Positions 25,724 to 34,701 of a stretch of 41,421 nt of DNA are shown one piece after another. Positions within the stretch are counted from its first letter, which is position 1. Each line of letters begins with the position of its first letter. The stretch comes from Chlamydiota bacterium. GTDB lineage: Bacteria; Chlamydiota; Chlamydiia; Chlamydiales; 2-12-FULL-49-11. Under the pieces are notes generated by a model. It had not been told where the DNA came from and did no database searches. It saw only the letters and a program-made list of their open reading frames with translations. The stretch is from the NCBI GenBank assembly GCA_947478685.1, contig CANJWO010000013.1, positions 1 to 41,421 on the forward strand. Direction: 5' to 3'. Made by a program: the position numbers and the translations under genes.

Positions 25724-27142
25724 ATGGAAAGTGAAAACAGAAAAAAAACCCTTGGTGTTTTTCAACTCGTCATGATCAACGTAATTGCGGTTGATAGTTT
25801 GCGCACGCTCCCATTTTCTGCAGAGTATGGCCTCTCCCTTATTTTCTTCTATTTTATTGCTGCTTGCTTCTTCTTTATCCCGAGCGGTCTTATCTCAGCT
25901 GAGCTCGGAACAGGCTGGCCTCACACAGGTGGACTCTATATTTGGATTAGAGAGGCTTTTGGTGAAAAGATCGGTCTCATCGCTATTTGGCTCAACTGGG
26001 TCTACAACCTTGCCTGGTACCCTACAATCATGGCTCTTATTGCAGGAACATTTGCCTATCTTTACTCGCCTGAGCTTGCACAAAACAGAACCTACATGTA
26101 CCTCCTAATTTTGGGACTATTTTGGGCTGCAACATTTCTAAACTGTTGCGGAATGAGAATTTCGGTCCTAATTAGCACAATCGGAGCTCTCATAGGCACA
26201 CTAGTGCCGATGATCTTGATTATTGTCCTCGGTGCAATCTGGTTGATTCAGGGAAGACATTCAGAAATCACCTTCTCTCTTCCAGCACTACTCCCATCAA
26301 TTGGAAGTTCTGACAAGCTTGCCTTCTTTAGTAATATCTTATTTGGCCTAATCGGTCTTGAAATGGTAGCGGCCCATGCAGGTGAGATGAAAAATCCAAG
26401 ACGCGACTATCCAAGAGCACTCTTTGCTTCTACAATAATAATTTTAACAACAGTTATCTTAGCTTCTCTAGCTATTGCGATGGTTGTTCCACACAAAAAC
26501 TTAAACTTAGTTGTAGGTGTAATTCAAGCCTTCTCTTTATTCTTTGATGCTTTTGGAATACCCTGGATGACCAAGATAATTGCCCTCTGTGTAATTTTGG
26601 GTGGCCTTAGCGGCGTTGCTGCCTGGATGATCGGCCCAACTAAAGGGATAATGATCGCCGGAAAAGATGGCTCTCTTCCGAAGTTATTTACAAAAGTAAA
26701 CAAGCATGGAGTTCCTACAGGGGCACTCTTTTTACAAGCAATTATTGTTTCAATCCTATCTCTTGCCTTTGTCTTCATGCCAACTGTCAACAGCTCCTTC
26801 TGGCTCCTATCGATAATCACCGCACAATTAGCTCTAATCGTATATGTCACCCTCTTTGCTGCATCAATCAAACTCCACCATCATAAGCGTGAAGTACAAC
26901 GAAACTTCAAGGTCCCTTTCGGCAACTTCGGCATCTGGTTTGTTGCTGTAAGCGGCATCCTCATTAGCTTCTTTGCAATTGGTGTAGGCTTCATTCCCCC
27001 TCCAGACATTGCAATGCATGGCAGCGTATCTTATGAATTACTCCTTATTTGCGGCATGTTCATCCTATCCGCACTCCCCTTCCCCCTCTACTGGATCTCA
27101 AAAAACGCTCGCAGAAAGCGCAAAGCCCCAAACAATCCCTAA
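25724..27142 (+). CDS. APC-superfamily amino-acid/polyamine antiporter (paralogue 1)
   Basis: 472 residues, about 12 membrane helices. It belongs with GadC/AaxC-like exchangers: LISAELGTGWPHTGGLYIWI, the internal GEMKNPRRDYPRA loop, and C-terminal PFGNFGIW. The substrate cannot be read from sequence; arginine/agmatine, glutamate/GABA or lysine-type exchange are candidates. A second copy, visibly paralogous along its whole length, lies at 39862-41244. It is divergent from the decarboxylase/agmatinase-like gene, recalling the chlamydial aax arginine system (porin, decarboxylase, antiporter). The 3' end is rich in C-ending codons and the C-terminus in basic residues. Confidence 0.88.
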   Translation: MESENRKKTLGVFQLVMINVIAVDSLRTLPFSAEYGLSLIFFYFIAACFFFIPSGLISAELGTGWPHTGGLYIWIREAFGEKIGLIAIWLNWVYNLAWYPTIMALIAGTFAYLYSPELAQNRTYMYLLILGLFWAATFLNCCGMRISVLISTIGALIGTLVPMILIIVLGAIWLIQGRHSEITFSLPALLPSIGSSDKLAFFSNILFGLIGLEMVAAHAGEMKNPRRDYPRALFASTIIILTTVILASLAIAMVVPHKNLNLVVGVIQAFSLFFDAFGIPWMTKIIALCVILGGLSGVAAWMIGPTKGIMIAGKDGSLPKLFTKVNKHGVPTGALFLQAIIVSILSLAFVFMPTVNSSFWLLSIITAQLALIVYVTLFAASIKLHHHKREVQRNFKVPFGNFGIWFVAVSGILISFFAIGVGFIPPPDIAMHGSVSYELLLICGMFILSALPFPLYWISKNARRKRKAPNNP

Positions 27143-27254
27143 TCAAAAATTCTTGTTTTTTAACACATTTAAACATAACTACTTAAAATAATGATTGCTT
27201 AAATGACGGTGGTCAGTAAGATAGAAATGGAGAATAACTCCGTGGAGGTGCCTT

Positions 27255-27566
27255 ATGGAAGAATCCGGTCCTGTTTTGGCAACTACAATCTATCATCCAA
27301 CTGGAGGGTTGGAAGTAGAGTTCTTGAAAATTTGGAATAATAAAATTGCTAAGCTCGCCTATTCTATGAACGCAGATGATGCTCATATCTATCATAATGA
27401 AAATACTGATGAATTTCTAGCTTCGATCCACTGGCCTTCTAAAAAACTTGCTTGCACATTTCTGGAATCGAGCGAGTTTCAGGAAGCGACAAGAGAACTT
27501 AACATTTTTTGCCTCGTCCCATCTACCAAGGAACATTTTGAAATTCTTACTGAAAAAGCTGCTTAA
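27255..27566 (+). CDS. Small ABM-like (dimeric alpha+beta barrel) protein
   Basis: 103 residues. The pattern FLKIWNNKIAKLA... IYHNENTDEFLASIHWPSKKLACTFLESSEFQEA resembles the antibiotic-biosynthesis-monooxygenase (ABM) ferredoxin-like fold: a helix, then a HWxS strand, then a helix with F...SxEF. Some members are heme or quinone monooxygenases, many have no known function. It has a strong GGAGGT ribosome site at good spacing and no signal peptide. It is a single gene between two transporters. Confidence 0.5.
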   Translation: MEESGPVLATTIYHPTGGLEVEFLKIWNNKIAKLAYSMNADDAHIYHNENTDEFLASIHWPSKKLACTFLESSEFQEATRELNIFCLVPSTKEHFEILTEKAA

Positions 27567-27640
27567 TTTATTCTGGTTTTTTTTCTTGGTAAAAATGAGA
27601 TAATACCTTATGCTCTAAGGAATTTTACCCATATGCATGA

Positions 27641-29164
27641 ATGACGACAGAAACAGTTGATATAGAATTTAGTAAATGGCGTAGACGCCTCTGGCCTTTT
27701 CACAGGTCTGAATTTAAGAAATTATTTCCTTTAATACTCATTAAATTTTTAATATCAATTGATTACGGTATCTTGACAAACATGAAAGATACCATGACTG
27801 TGACCGCTAATGGATCGGGAGCTGAGGTAATTGCTGTATTAAAAGGGTGGATCGTTCTCCCCGCTGCAATGCTCATAGCAGTCCTCTACTCAAAACTTAG
27901 CAACGTTCTTAATAAGAAAAAACTTTTCTTTACAATGATGAGCGGGTTTTTAGTCGTTATTTTCCTTTACGGATTTGTCCTCTATCCTAATGCCGATTTC
28001 TTCTCTCCTAACACCTCGTCAGACTGGCTTATAGAAAAATTTGGTTCAAAGTATCAACATTGGATTGCAGTCTATAGAAACTGGATCCACTCACTCCTCT
28101 TTATTACTGCGGAACTTTGGGGCAGCGTTGTCATCTTAGTTATGTTTTGGGGATTTGCAAATGATGTCACCTCGGTCGATGAAGCTAAAAGATCTTATAA
28201 CATATACATAGCCGCGGGCGACCTAGCAGCCCTCTCAATAGGCCCGATCGTCTGCTTTTTCATGAATCACTATGCTAAAGACTCATTTACATTTGCCACA
28301 CAAAGCCTTCTAGCTGTTGTACTAGTGCTTGGACTCCTTGTTATGGCTATCTTTTGGTGGGTGAATAAATATACCCTTACTGATAAAAATTTCTCCAATC
28401 CTAATGATTATCGAGGCTCGCCTAAACGCTCCAAGGTAAAACTCTCCCTTCGTCAAGGATTTAAGCACCTAATTAAATCAAAATACCTCCTTGGAATCGC
28501 AGTCCTTGTTGTAGGATACGGCCTTTCGATCAACCTTATCGAAGTAACCTGGAAGGCTTCGGTAAAGAGCTTATACCCAAATCCTATTGATTTTCAGATG
28601 TTTACGAGCAAGGCAACCTCTTGCGTAGGATTGTTCGCATTCCTAACATCCATATTCTTAGGTAGTAACATTATCCGTAAGTTTGGTTGGCATTGCAGCG
28701 CCCAGCTTACACCTATATTAGTAGGCGTTACAGGGGTTCTATTCTTCGGATTCGTCCTAAACCAAAATCTCCTTAGCCCTGTTGGAGCCCTCTTTGGAGT
28801 AACCCCTCTTGTGGTGGTTGTCCTCTTCGGATCCTTTCAAAATGTAATTAGCAAGGTTGCTAAATACTCATTTTTTGACCCGACCAAGGAGATGGCCTAT
28901 ATTCCCCTTGATGATGATGCCAAATTGAAGGGAAAGGCAGCAATAGATGTCGTTGGCTCGCGCCTTGGTAAATCAGGATCAGCCTGGATTCAGATCGCCT
29001 TAATAGACATAGTAGGCACAGGCTCTATATTTTCCATCACCCATATCTTGTTGCCGATTATCGCATTTGTAACAATTACTTGGATTATTTCGGTCAGGTC
29101 TCTAAGCCGCCAATTTGAAGAAAAGCATTTAGAACAAAAATTAGCTATGAACCCGACTAAATAG
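27641..29164 (+). CDS. ATP/ADP translocase (NTT/Tlc family)
   Basis: 507 residues, 12 predicted membrane helices. Proteins of this family exchange host ATP for bacterial ADP, or carry other nucleotides, in chlamydiae, rickettsiae and plastids. The N-terminus matches the family (LWPFHRSEFKKLFPL, then KDTMTVTANGSGAE at about 49-62 and KGWIVLPAAML). The usual LRDTKDT loop reads LTNMKDT, so it may be a non-canonical isoform that transports other nucleotides or NAD; this is inference. It is the strongest marker of an obligate intracellular lifestyle in the window. Confidence 0.92.
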   Translation: MTTETVDIEFSKWRRRLWPFHRSEFKKLFPLILIKFLISIDYGILTNMKDTMTVTANGSGAEVIAVLKGWIVLPAAMLIAVLYSKLSNVLNKKKLFFTMMSGFLVVIFLYGFVLYPNADFFSPNTSSDWLIEKFGSKYQHWIAVYRNWIHSLLFITAELWGSVVILVMFWGFANDVTSVDEAKRSYNIYIAAGDLAALSIGPIVCFFMNHYAKDSFTFATQSLLAVVLVLGLLVMAIFWWVNKYTLTDKNFSNPNDYRGSPKRSKVKLSLRQGFKHLIKSKYLLGIAVLVVGYGLSINLIEVTWKASVKSLYPNPIDFQMFTSKATSCVGLFAFLTSIFLGSNIIRKFGWHCSAQLTPILVGVTGVLFFGFVLNQNLLSPVGALFGVTPLVVVVLFGSFQNVISKVAKYSFFDPTKEMAYIPLDDDAKLKGKAAIDVVGSRLGKSGSAWIQIALIDIVGTGSIFSITHILLPIIAFVTITWIISVRSLSRQFEEKHLEQKLAMNPTK

Positions 29165-29216
29165 TCTGTTATAATAGGTCTAGAACTAAAAATTTTGCTA
29201 CAAAGAGGTCCATTAC

Positions 29217-30350
29217 ATGAAAAATAAAAGCAACTTAAATTGGTCAACTATCTTATTTTTAGGGGGTTACCACCTGCTTCTAGCCATCCTTCTCCCTGTA
29301 TACCTAATATATTACACCCCTTCGGCAACGCTACTTGTATTAAGCTTCGTCCTTCTATATACAACAGGACTAAGCATTACGGCCGGATATCATAGACTTT
29401 TTTCACACAGCACTTATAAGACAAATAAATTTATTGAAGTCATTTACCTCTTTTTTGGCAGCATGGCCACTCAGGGAAGCGCTCTCAGATGGTCTCATGA
29501 CCATAGAATTCATCATGCCCATATCGATAAAGATGAAGACCCATACACTGTAAAGCGTGGTTTTTGGCATGCTCACATGTTCTGGCTCTTAAAGAATCAA
29601 AAGCCTATTAAAGAAAAGATTATATCTGATCTTGTTAGAGACCCAGTCTTAAACTTTCAGCACAAGCATTATGATATTCTAATGGTAATTACAAATGCTA
29701 TTGGCACACTATTTATAGGCTGGGTGACAAATGATTATTTTGGCGCTCTTGTTTTCGGTTGGCTGCTTAGACAGTTTCTTCTACACCATTTCACTTGGTT
29801 CATCAACTCGCTTGCCCACTATTGGGGCCACCAGAACTACTCTACAGAGCACAGCGCAGTTGATAACTATATCATCTCCCTCCTCACATTTGGAGAAGGT
29901 TATCACAACTACCACCATACATTTGCCTATGACTACAGAAACGGGATCCGCTGGTACCACTTTGACCCAACTAAATGGCTCATTTGGACACTTAGTAAGT
30001 TTAGACTTGCTAAAGACCTTAAAAAGGTGAACCACGCCCGTATTGCAGAACAGATGATTAAAGAGCACAAAAGAGCCCTTCTTGAGAAACTAACAGAGAC
30101 CTTTTCTGAAAAAAGGGAAGATCTCGAGCAGAAAGTCTCCTACTTTACTGAAAATCTCATCGAGAAACTCTCTAAACTCAACACTCTAGTAGCTCAATAT
30201 AAGGCTTACAAGAAATCGAGAGTAAAAACCGATCACATTAAAGAGCTCTTAAATGAGATCGCCCTTCTAAAGAAAAGCCTTAAATCAGAATGGCGCGCCT
30301 GGAAAGAGTTCTCCAAATTCATCATGACTCTAGAACCTCTACCCGCTTAA
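29217..30350 (+). CDS. Acyl-CoA/acyl-lipid delta-9-type fatty acid desaturase
   Basis: 377 residues. It has the three histidine boxes of membrane desaturases: HRLFSH (59-64), HRIHH (96-100) and HNYHH (230-234), with membrane segments between. It introduces a cis double bond into acyl chains using O2 and an electron donor, not encoded here. Beyond residue 275 there is a long charged, heptad-rich coiled coil (about 275-365: LEKLTETFSEKREDLEQK and on) not found in core desaturases; this may mediate assembly. The start ATG has AAAGAGG about 10 bases upstream. A clear terminator follows the gene. Confidence 0.9.
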   Translation: MKNKSNLNWSTILFLGGYHLLLAILLPVYLIYYTPSATLLVLSFVLLYTTGLSITAGYHRLFSHSTYKTNKFIEVIYLFFGSMATQGSALRWSHDHRIHHAHIDKDEDPYTVKRGFWHAHMFWLLKNQKPIKEKIISDLVRDPVLNFQHKHYDILMVITNAIGTLFIGWVTNDYFGALVFGWLLRQFLLHHFTWFINSLAHYWGHQNYSTEHSAVDNYIISLLTFGEGYHNYHHTFAYDYRNGIRWYHFDPTKWLIWTLSKFRLAKDLKKVNHARIAEQMIKEHKRALLEKLTETFSEKREDLEQKVSYFTENLIEKLSKLNTLVAQYKAYKKSRVKTDHIKELLNEIALLKKSLKSEWRAWKEFSKFIMTLEPLPA

Positions 30351-30380
30351 AACCTCTCCTCAAGACCAATCAAAGTCTCT

Positions 30381-30415
30381 AACCACCATGTAACCCATGG
30401 TGGTTTTTCTTTATT
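30381..30415 (+). terminator. Rho-independent terminator after desaturase
   Basis: Perfect 10-bp stem AACCACCATG / CATGGTGGTT with a 5-base loop, followed by TTTCTTTATT. The rest of 30351-30644 is non-coding apart from the promoter at 30549. Confidence 0.85.
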
Positions 30416-30548
30416 CTTTAGAATTTACTAACTAATCAAACGCATAATAGATGATTTTTTAAAACTTGAAATTAGATGAAAAACTTTACACTTTTATCAA
30501 CTTAAATATTTTTTCATAGAAGATTAATTTGTTTAATGGTCACTTTTA

Positions 30549-30577
30549 TTGTAACTTAAAACAAAATCACCTATAAT
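30549..30577 (+). promoter_or_regulatory. Strong sigma70-type promoter
   Basis: TTGTAA (30549-30554), 17-bp spacer, TATAAT (30572-30577). It gives a leader of about 60 nt ending in ATAGGAGA before the ATG at 30645. It drives the IQ-motif gene. Confidence 0.65.
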
Positions 30578-30644
30578 TTAGCTCATGCAAACCCTTCATA
30601 ATCAAATAAACTAAAAAACAAAAACCTCATAGGAGATTTTTTAT

Positions 30645-31655
30645 ATGGATTCAACACCATCAACATCAAGACTAAGCCTAGTACCGGCCTTTTCTGGAGT
30701 TTCGCCACTTTCAGGAATGTTACCCCATCCTGCACCAGCTGCACCATTAGTGCGAGAAGCACGATCAATATTAGAAATACTAACTGCAGTGACTGACCCT
30801 TCAAGCAAAGCAACTGCTCAAACTCTAAAATTTTTAAGACACTCAAATCCAGTTGAGTTTGATAACGCACTTGTAGAATTAGCAGCCACAACTGGTCTAG
30901 AAGTAGCAGCAGAAGCTTTAGTTAGTACGGCTAGCGCTGTTACAGCCGAGCCTTCTTCAGCAGCAACTGGCACTGGCACTGGTATTGGCAGCACTGCTGA
31001 TGCTAAACCTATTGATGCTCCAGTAACTCCACAAGCTAAAAAATTATCAAATGAAGAAAAAGCTAATATGATTGCCAAATTAGTTTCATCTGAAGTGGAA
31101 GATATCACTCCTGCAGTTCTTCAGTGGACGACTTATAGAGCAGAGGCTAAAAAATCATTAGCTGGTGAATTTAACACAACTGAAGCTAACAGAGCTAAAG
31201 AGACTGCTTTATTTAACAAACTAGGTGAAATGCAAGGCGTTTCAATATTTAGCGGTTTAATCAGAACGGCTTATTCAATTACAAAAATTATTACTAACAT
31301 TTTTATTGGCCTTGCTAGACTTCTAGTTTCAAGCCCATTAAATTGTTGCGGAAGCGTTGCAACAAAAACTGAACAAAGAGAACGTGCGATCCAAAAATGG
31401 ACTCACATCAAAGAAGATGTTCTAAACGCCCTTTGTGGTCTAGGTCAAGCAGTACCATTCTTTGGCGCTCATGTTATGTCAGTATTAGCAGAACAAGAAT
31501 TTAGAACTGCAATGCTATCAAAAGCCGACACTCAAAATAACAAAATTGAGCTAGTTGTACCAAAAACAGAAGAAGAAAAAGCTCTAGCGAACAATGCTGC
31601 TCTTGTAATTCAAAGGGCATTACGTACTAATATTTTAAGAAATATTTTCGCCTAG
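30645..31655 (+). CDS. Effector-like protein with C-terminal IQ motif
   Basis: 336 residues, not recognised. The Ser/Thr/Pro-rich N-terminus (MDSTPSTSRLSLVPAF) is of the type seen on type III secretion substrates. A low-complexity Ala/Thr/Gly region (about 85-125) follows, then a helical middle. A hydrophobic segment spans about 203-240 (IITNIFIGLARLL). The C-terminus has IQRALRTNILR (322-332), an exact IQxxxRxxxxR calmodulin/myosin-light-chain-type motif. It has its own strong promoter and terminator, so it is monocistronic. A host-directed role is inference only. Confidence 0.7.
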   Translation: MDSTPSTSRLSLVPAFSGVSPLSGMLPHPAPAAPLVREARSILEILTAVTDPSSKATAQTLKFLRHSNPVEFDNALVELAATTGLEVAAEALVSTASAVTAEPSSAATGTGTGIGSTADAKPIDAPVTPQAKKLSNEEKANMIAKLVSSEVEDITPAVLQWTTYRAEAKKSLAGEFNTTEANRAKETALFNKLGEMQGVSIFSGLIRTAYSITKIITNIFIGLARLLVSSPLNCCGSVATKTEQRERAIQKWTHIKEDVLNALCGLGQAVPFFGAHVMSVLAEQEFRTAMLSKADTQNNKIELVVPKTEEEKALANNAALVIQRALRTNILRNIFA

Positions 31656-31691
31656 ACCATAACTACAAATTAAACTAAGTATCGTTTATGT

Positions 31692-31720
31692 AAGCCCCGC
31701 AAAGTTGTGGGGCTTTTTTA
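31692..31720 (+). terminator. Rho-independent terminator
   Basis: AAGCCCC...GGGGCTT stem (31692-31698 and 31709-31715) with additional pairing inside, followed by TTTTTA. It ends the IQ-motif transcript. Confidence 0.85.
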
Positions 31721-31748
31721 TTGGTGGCTTATATAGTAAATTTTTACT

Positions 31749-32738
31749 ATGGTGAAAATTTATAGTGGATTGAATTGGGATGGGATGGGCAGTTTGAGGT
31801 TGTTATGGCTGACTTGCTTGAGTGGAGTGGCGCTATGCGCTGACTATATTGACTTCCATCCAGCAGCTTCGGGGCCGTGGTTTACTGGGCCGTTATTGAC
31901 GGCATCGGCTTTTACGATCCCTAATGGTCACTATAATATTCAGCCTTATCTATATGCCAACAATAATTTTGGATTATTTAATAGACATTGGCACACAGTG
32001 AGATTTCCTGAGGCAGCTTCTAATATCAATTTAGAATGTTATCTACAGATGGGGATTACTCCATTTATGGATTTTACCATAGCACCCTCATTTTTCTACA
32101 ACTATGTTGGTGATGAAGAGAGCTCTTGGCGTTTTGGTGATCTATATACAGAGGTAAGCTTTCAGCTTGCTCAGCAGAAAGGTGATAAGGGGTTCACTGC
32201 GAAGTTTGCGATTGGAGAGCTTTTTCCGACAGGGGTCTACCAACATTTAAATCCAAACAAGCTTGGTACCGATTCTTCTGGCGGAGGAACTTTTGCAACG
32301 ACATTTCAATTTATCTTTTCTAGACGTTGGAATACATACACATTTCATTATTTAGCAGCTAGAATGAGCATGGCTTGCACTCTCTCGCCCCAATTGGCTG
32401 TCCATGGTCTAAACTCGTACGGTGGAGACCGAACCACAAGGGGGCGTGTCTTTCCGGGAACTTTATTCCCTCTCCTCTTTGGCTTTGAATACAACATGAC
32501 TCAAAACTGGGTGCTCGCACTCGATGTTGCAAATGCCTTAAGACTGAAAACTAAATTCAGAGGTGAGACTATTTTTCCGGTTGGATGGGACTGGGCCTAC
32601 TCGCTTAGCTTTGCCCCGGCAATCGAATACAACTACAGTGCCGAGGTCGGCCTCATCGCCGGCGTCTGGTTCAGCGCCCTTGGCAAAAACAGCTTCAACT
32701 TCCTCAACTACGTCGTCTCCCTCAACTGGTACATCTAA
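31749..32738 (+). CDS. Outer-membrane beta-barrel protein (MetA-pathway/porin-like)
   Basis: Up to 329 residues. A signal peptide is visible at LRLLWLTCLSGVALCADY; the true start may be the ATG at 31785, since neither has a good ribosome site. The mature chain alternates aromatic and polar residues with short turns, ends in LNWYI, and resembles the Phenol_MetA_deg / transporter family of outer-membrane proteins. Substrate unknown. The gene has a striking base gradient: a G-rich start and a final 35 codons that almost all end in C. It is followed by the second 90-bp repeat. Confidence 0.7.
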   Translation: MVKIYSGLNWDGMGSLRLLWLTCLSGVALCADYIDFHPAASGPWFTGPLLTASAFTIPNGHYNIQPYLYANNNFGLFNRHWHTVRFPEAASNINLECYLQMGITPFMDFTIAPSFFYNYVGDEESSWRFGDLYTEVSFQLAQQKGDKGFTAKFAIGELFPTGVYQHLNPNKLGTDSSGGGTFATTFQFIFSRRWNTYTFHYLAARMSMACTLSPQLAVHGLNSYGGDRTTRGRVFPGTLFPLLFGFEYNMTQNWVLALDVANALRLKTKFRGETIFPVGWDWAYSLSFAPAIEYNYSAEVGLIAGVWFSALGKNSFNFLNYVVSLNWYI

Positions 32739-32779
32739 CCAATTATATAATCAATATCGATGCAAACCATTGGTAATAA

Positions 32780-32877
32780 GATTTTTTTTACCACAGAGAT
32801 CACAGAGGACACAGAGAAAAAACAGAAAGTTTTTTTTCGCGCAGCGCTTCTGCGCTCTCTGTGCTGATTTTTTTTAT
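32780..32877. repeat. Inverted-repeat element, copy 2
   Basis: Left arm ATTTTTTTTACCACAGAGAT, right arm GCTCTCTGTGCTGATTTTTT, interior with CACAGAGGACACAGAG and CGCGCAGCGCTTCTGCG. It is clearly related to 14846-14935 but its arms are more diverged. It sits between convergent genes, up to the stop codon of the YheT-like gene. Confidence 0.75.
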
Positions 32878-33852
32878 TTAATTAGCACTTTTAATGGCTT
32901 CAAAAATCCAGTCGATGACAATTTTGTCCATCCAGCGAAATTCTTTGAAGATGTTGAGGCCCACAAAGCCGATGTGACCGCCATGTTCTGTTTTATAGAC
33001 GGAGACATTTGAGGGAAGCGTGATGTCGTCTAAGATCGAGGCTTTAATGATGGGGTCATCGTTTGCAAAGAGGATTTTAGTTGGGAGGGCAATTTTAGAG
33101 ACAACTCTTTTAGAACTTGAGTAGTAATAGTATTCAAGGGCGCTTGAAAATTTAGCGATTGGGGCGGTATAAATTTCATCAAATTGTGCTAAGGTTACAC
33201 ACTTAGGAAGGTTGTGGGGAGCAAGGTCGAAATACTTATGTCTGAAATTTACTTCACTTACTAATAGCTTTAAGAAATAGTTGGCATAAATCTGATTTTC
33301 AGGGAGGGTAAAGAGTCTTGCGCTTGAAAGAAGCTCTGCAGGTGGGCTAACAGCAATAACCCCTTTTAAATATTTTTCCCCTTCACTTCCAAGTTCTCCT
33401 GCAAGCTTAAGTGAGATATTTGCCCCAAGAGAGACTCCTAACAAAAGCTTTGGCGATTTTGGAAAGAGCTCTTTTACACTCTCTAATACTTTAAAAATAT
33501 CATTGCTTGAACCGCTGTGATAAATCCCTTTTGCGAGTCCTTTTCCGCTACCACAACCTCTCAGATTAATCCGGATAGCTTGAATACCACTTTTATACAA
33601 TTTTCTAGCTATCCGTTTCATATAATGAGATTTATGCGATCCGCAGAGGCCATGAATCATTAACACAGACCAGTCCCCTTCTTTCCAATTCTTTGGAGTT
33701 GAAATTTCAAGAGCAATCAGATCGCCATCTTGAAGGGCTACATGATGGCTTTTTGATTTCAGCTCAGGTTCAAAATCGATAGCAGATCCTATCAATGTTT
33801 GATAGTACGAACTCTTAATCAATGGCTTAAAGTTTAAAAACGACCCTTTCAT
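32878..33852 (-). CDS. YheT-family alpha/beta hydrolase
   Basis: 324 residues. It has LMIHGLCGSHKSHYMKR with the oxyanion turn, INLRGCGSGKG, the nucleophile elbow GVSLGAN (Ser141), an Asp in ILFANDDPI and a His in EHGGHIGF: a full catalytic triad. YheT/ABHD1-3 proteins are esterases or lipases acting on acyl esters, usually membrane-linked; the substrate here is unknown. No signal peptide. The 3' end (low coordinates) is relatively C-ending, as in several other genes. The stop lies at the edge of the inverted-repeat element. Confidence 0.85.
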   Translation of the reverse strand: MKGSFLNFKPLIKSSYYQTLIGSAIDFEPELKSKSHHVALQDGDLIALEISTPKNWKEGDWSVLMIHGLCGSHKSHYMKRIARKLYKSGIQAIRINLRGCGSGKGLAKGIYHSGSSNDIFKVLESVKELFPKSPKLLLGVSLGANISLKLAGELGSEGEKYLKGVIAVSPPAELLSSARLFTLPENQIYANYFLKLLVSEVNFRHKYFDLAPHNLPKCVTLAQFDEIYTAPIAKFSSALEYYYYSSSKRVVSKIALPTKILFANDDPIIKASILDDITLPSNVSVYKTEHGGHIGFVGLNIFKEFRWMDKIVIDWIFEAIKSAN

Positions 33853-33992
33853 TCAGATTTATCCAATCATTTAGCGACTCTCTATATAAACTTATAATTG
33901 CTGACGCAATTTTTATCACCAACTTCTTAAAAGTTTATTAATTATTGTGATATAGTGGGATTTTAGTTATAAGAAAAGAATCAAACATAAGA

Positions 33993-34640
33993 ATGGATCA
34001 TATGGACATACAAACTACTTATAACCAATATTCTGAGATAAAAACCTCCCTTCCAAATATTTTTGGGAAGTGCCTAGGCCTTGAAAGCAAAGATCTATTA
34101 TCTATTCAAATTCATTCGCCTAAGATAGTTCCGCAGAAGGAGTTAAACGAAACTGAAATCCTCGATTATGCAAATGAAAACCTCCCCTTATTTGGTAAAT
34201 TAGTGACAGATGAGAGAGGTTTCACCTATCTTGACATTGAAAATGAATACATTTATGAACTTCTCCCTTTTCTTGAAACTTTTGGTGCAACAAATCCCCC
34301 TTATTTCGATGCAATCTATAACGCAGGGGCACATGTAAGCGTCATACTTGCTTCCGAAATCCATCCCCCACTAAATCTCGAAGAATTTGAAGATGATATT
34401 CCCTTTACAATCACCGGCTGTTATTCTGTTGAGCCTGAAAACTGGCTTGAAATGGAAACTATTTGGTTCCTAACAATTGATGCACCAAAACTATCTGAGA
34501 TTCGCTTAAATCTTGGCCTCTCTCCGAAAATTCAGGACCACGAATTTCACATTACTATCGCGGTAAAAAAACGGTTTCTCTCAATTCATGAGATTCTCAT
34601 GCATGAGAATCAGACCATTTTTATCAAAGATCTTTTTTAG
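33993..34640 (+). CDS. 2H-phosphoesterase-like protein
   Basis: 215 residues. It has two His-x-Ser/Thr motifs in beta strands, AHVSVIL (His114) and EFHITIAV (His186), about 70 residues apart and with the linking FLTIDAPKLSEIRLNLGLSPK that resembles the second half of LigT/CPDase proteins. 2H enzymes cleave or ligate cyclic or 2'-5' phosphodiesters in RNA and nucleotides. The N-terminal 100 residues are not typical. A second in-frame ATG at 34002 has slightly better upstream purines. It precedes a secreted repeat protein, possibly co-transcribed. Confidence 0.6.
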   Translation: MDHMDIQTTYNQYSEIKTSLPNIFGKCLGLESKDLLSIQIHSPKIVPQKELNETEILDYANENLPLFGKLVTDERGFTYLDIENEYIYELLPFLETFGATNPPYFDAIYNAGAHVSVILASEIHPPLNLEEFEDDIPFTITGCYSVEPENWLEMETIWFLTIDAPKLSEIRLNLGLSPKIQDHEFHITIAVKKRFLSIHEILMHENQTIFIKDLF

Positions 34641-34701
34641 TTTTATTAAAGAAACCATTCAGATAATATTTACTTTCATATTTTTTAAAAAAGGACACTA
34701 T

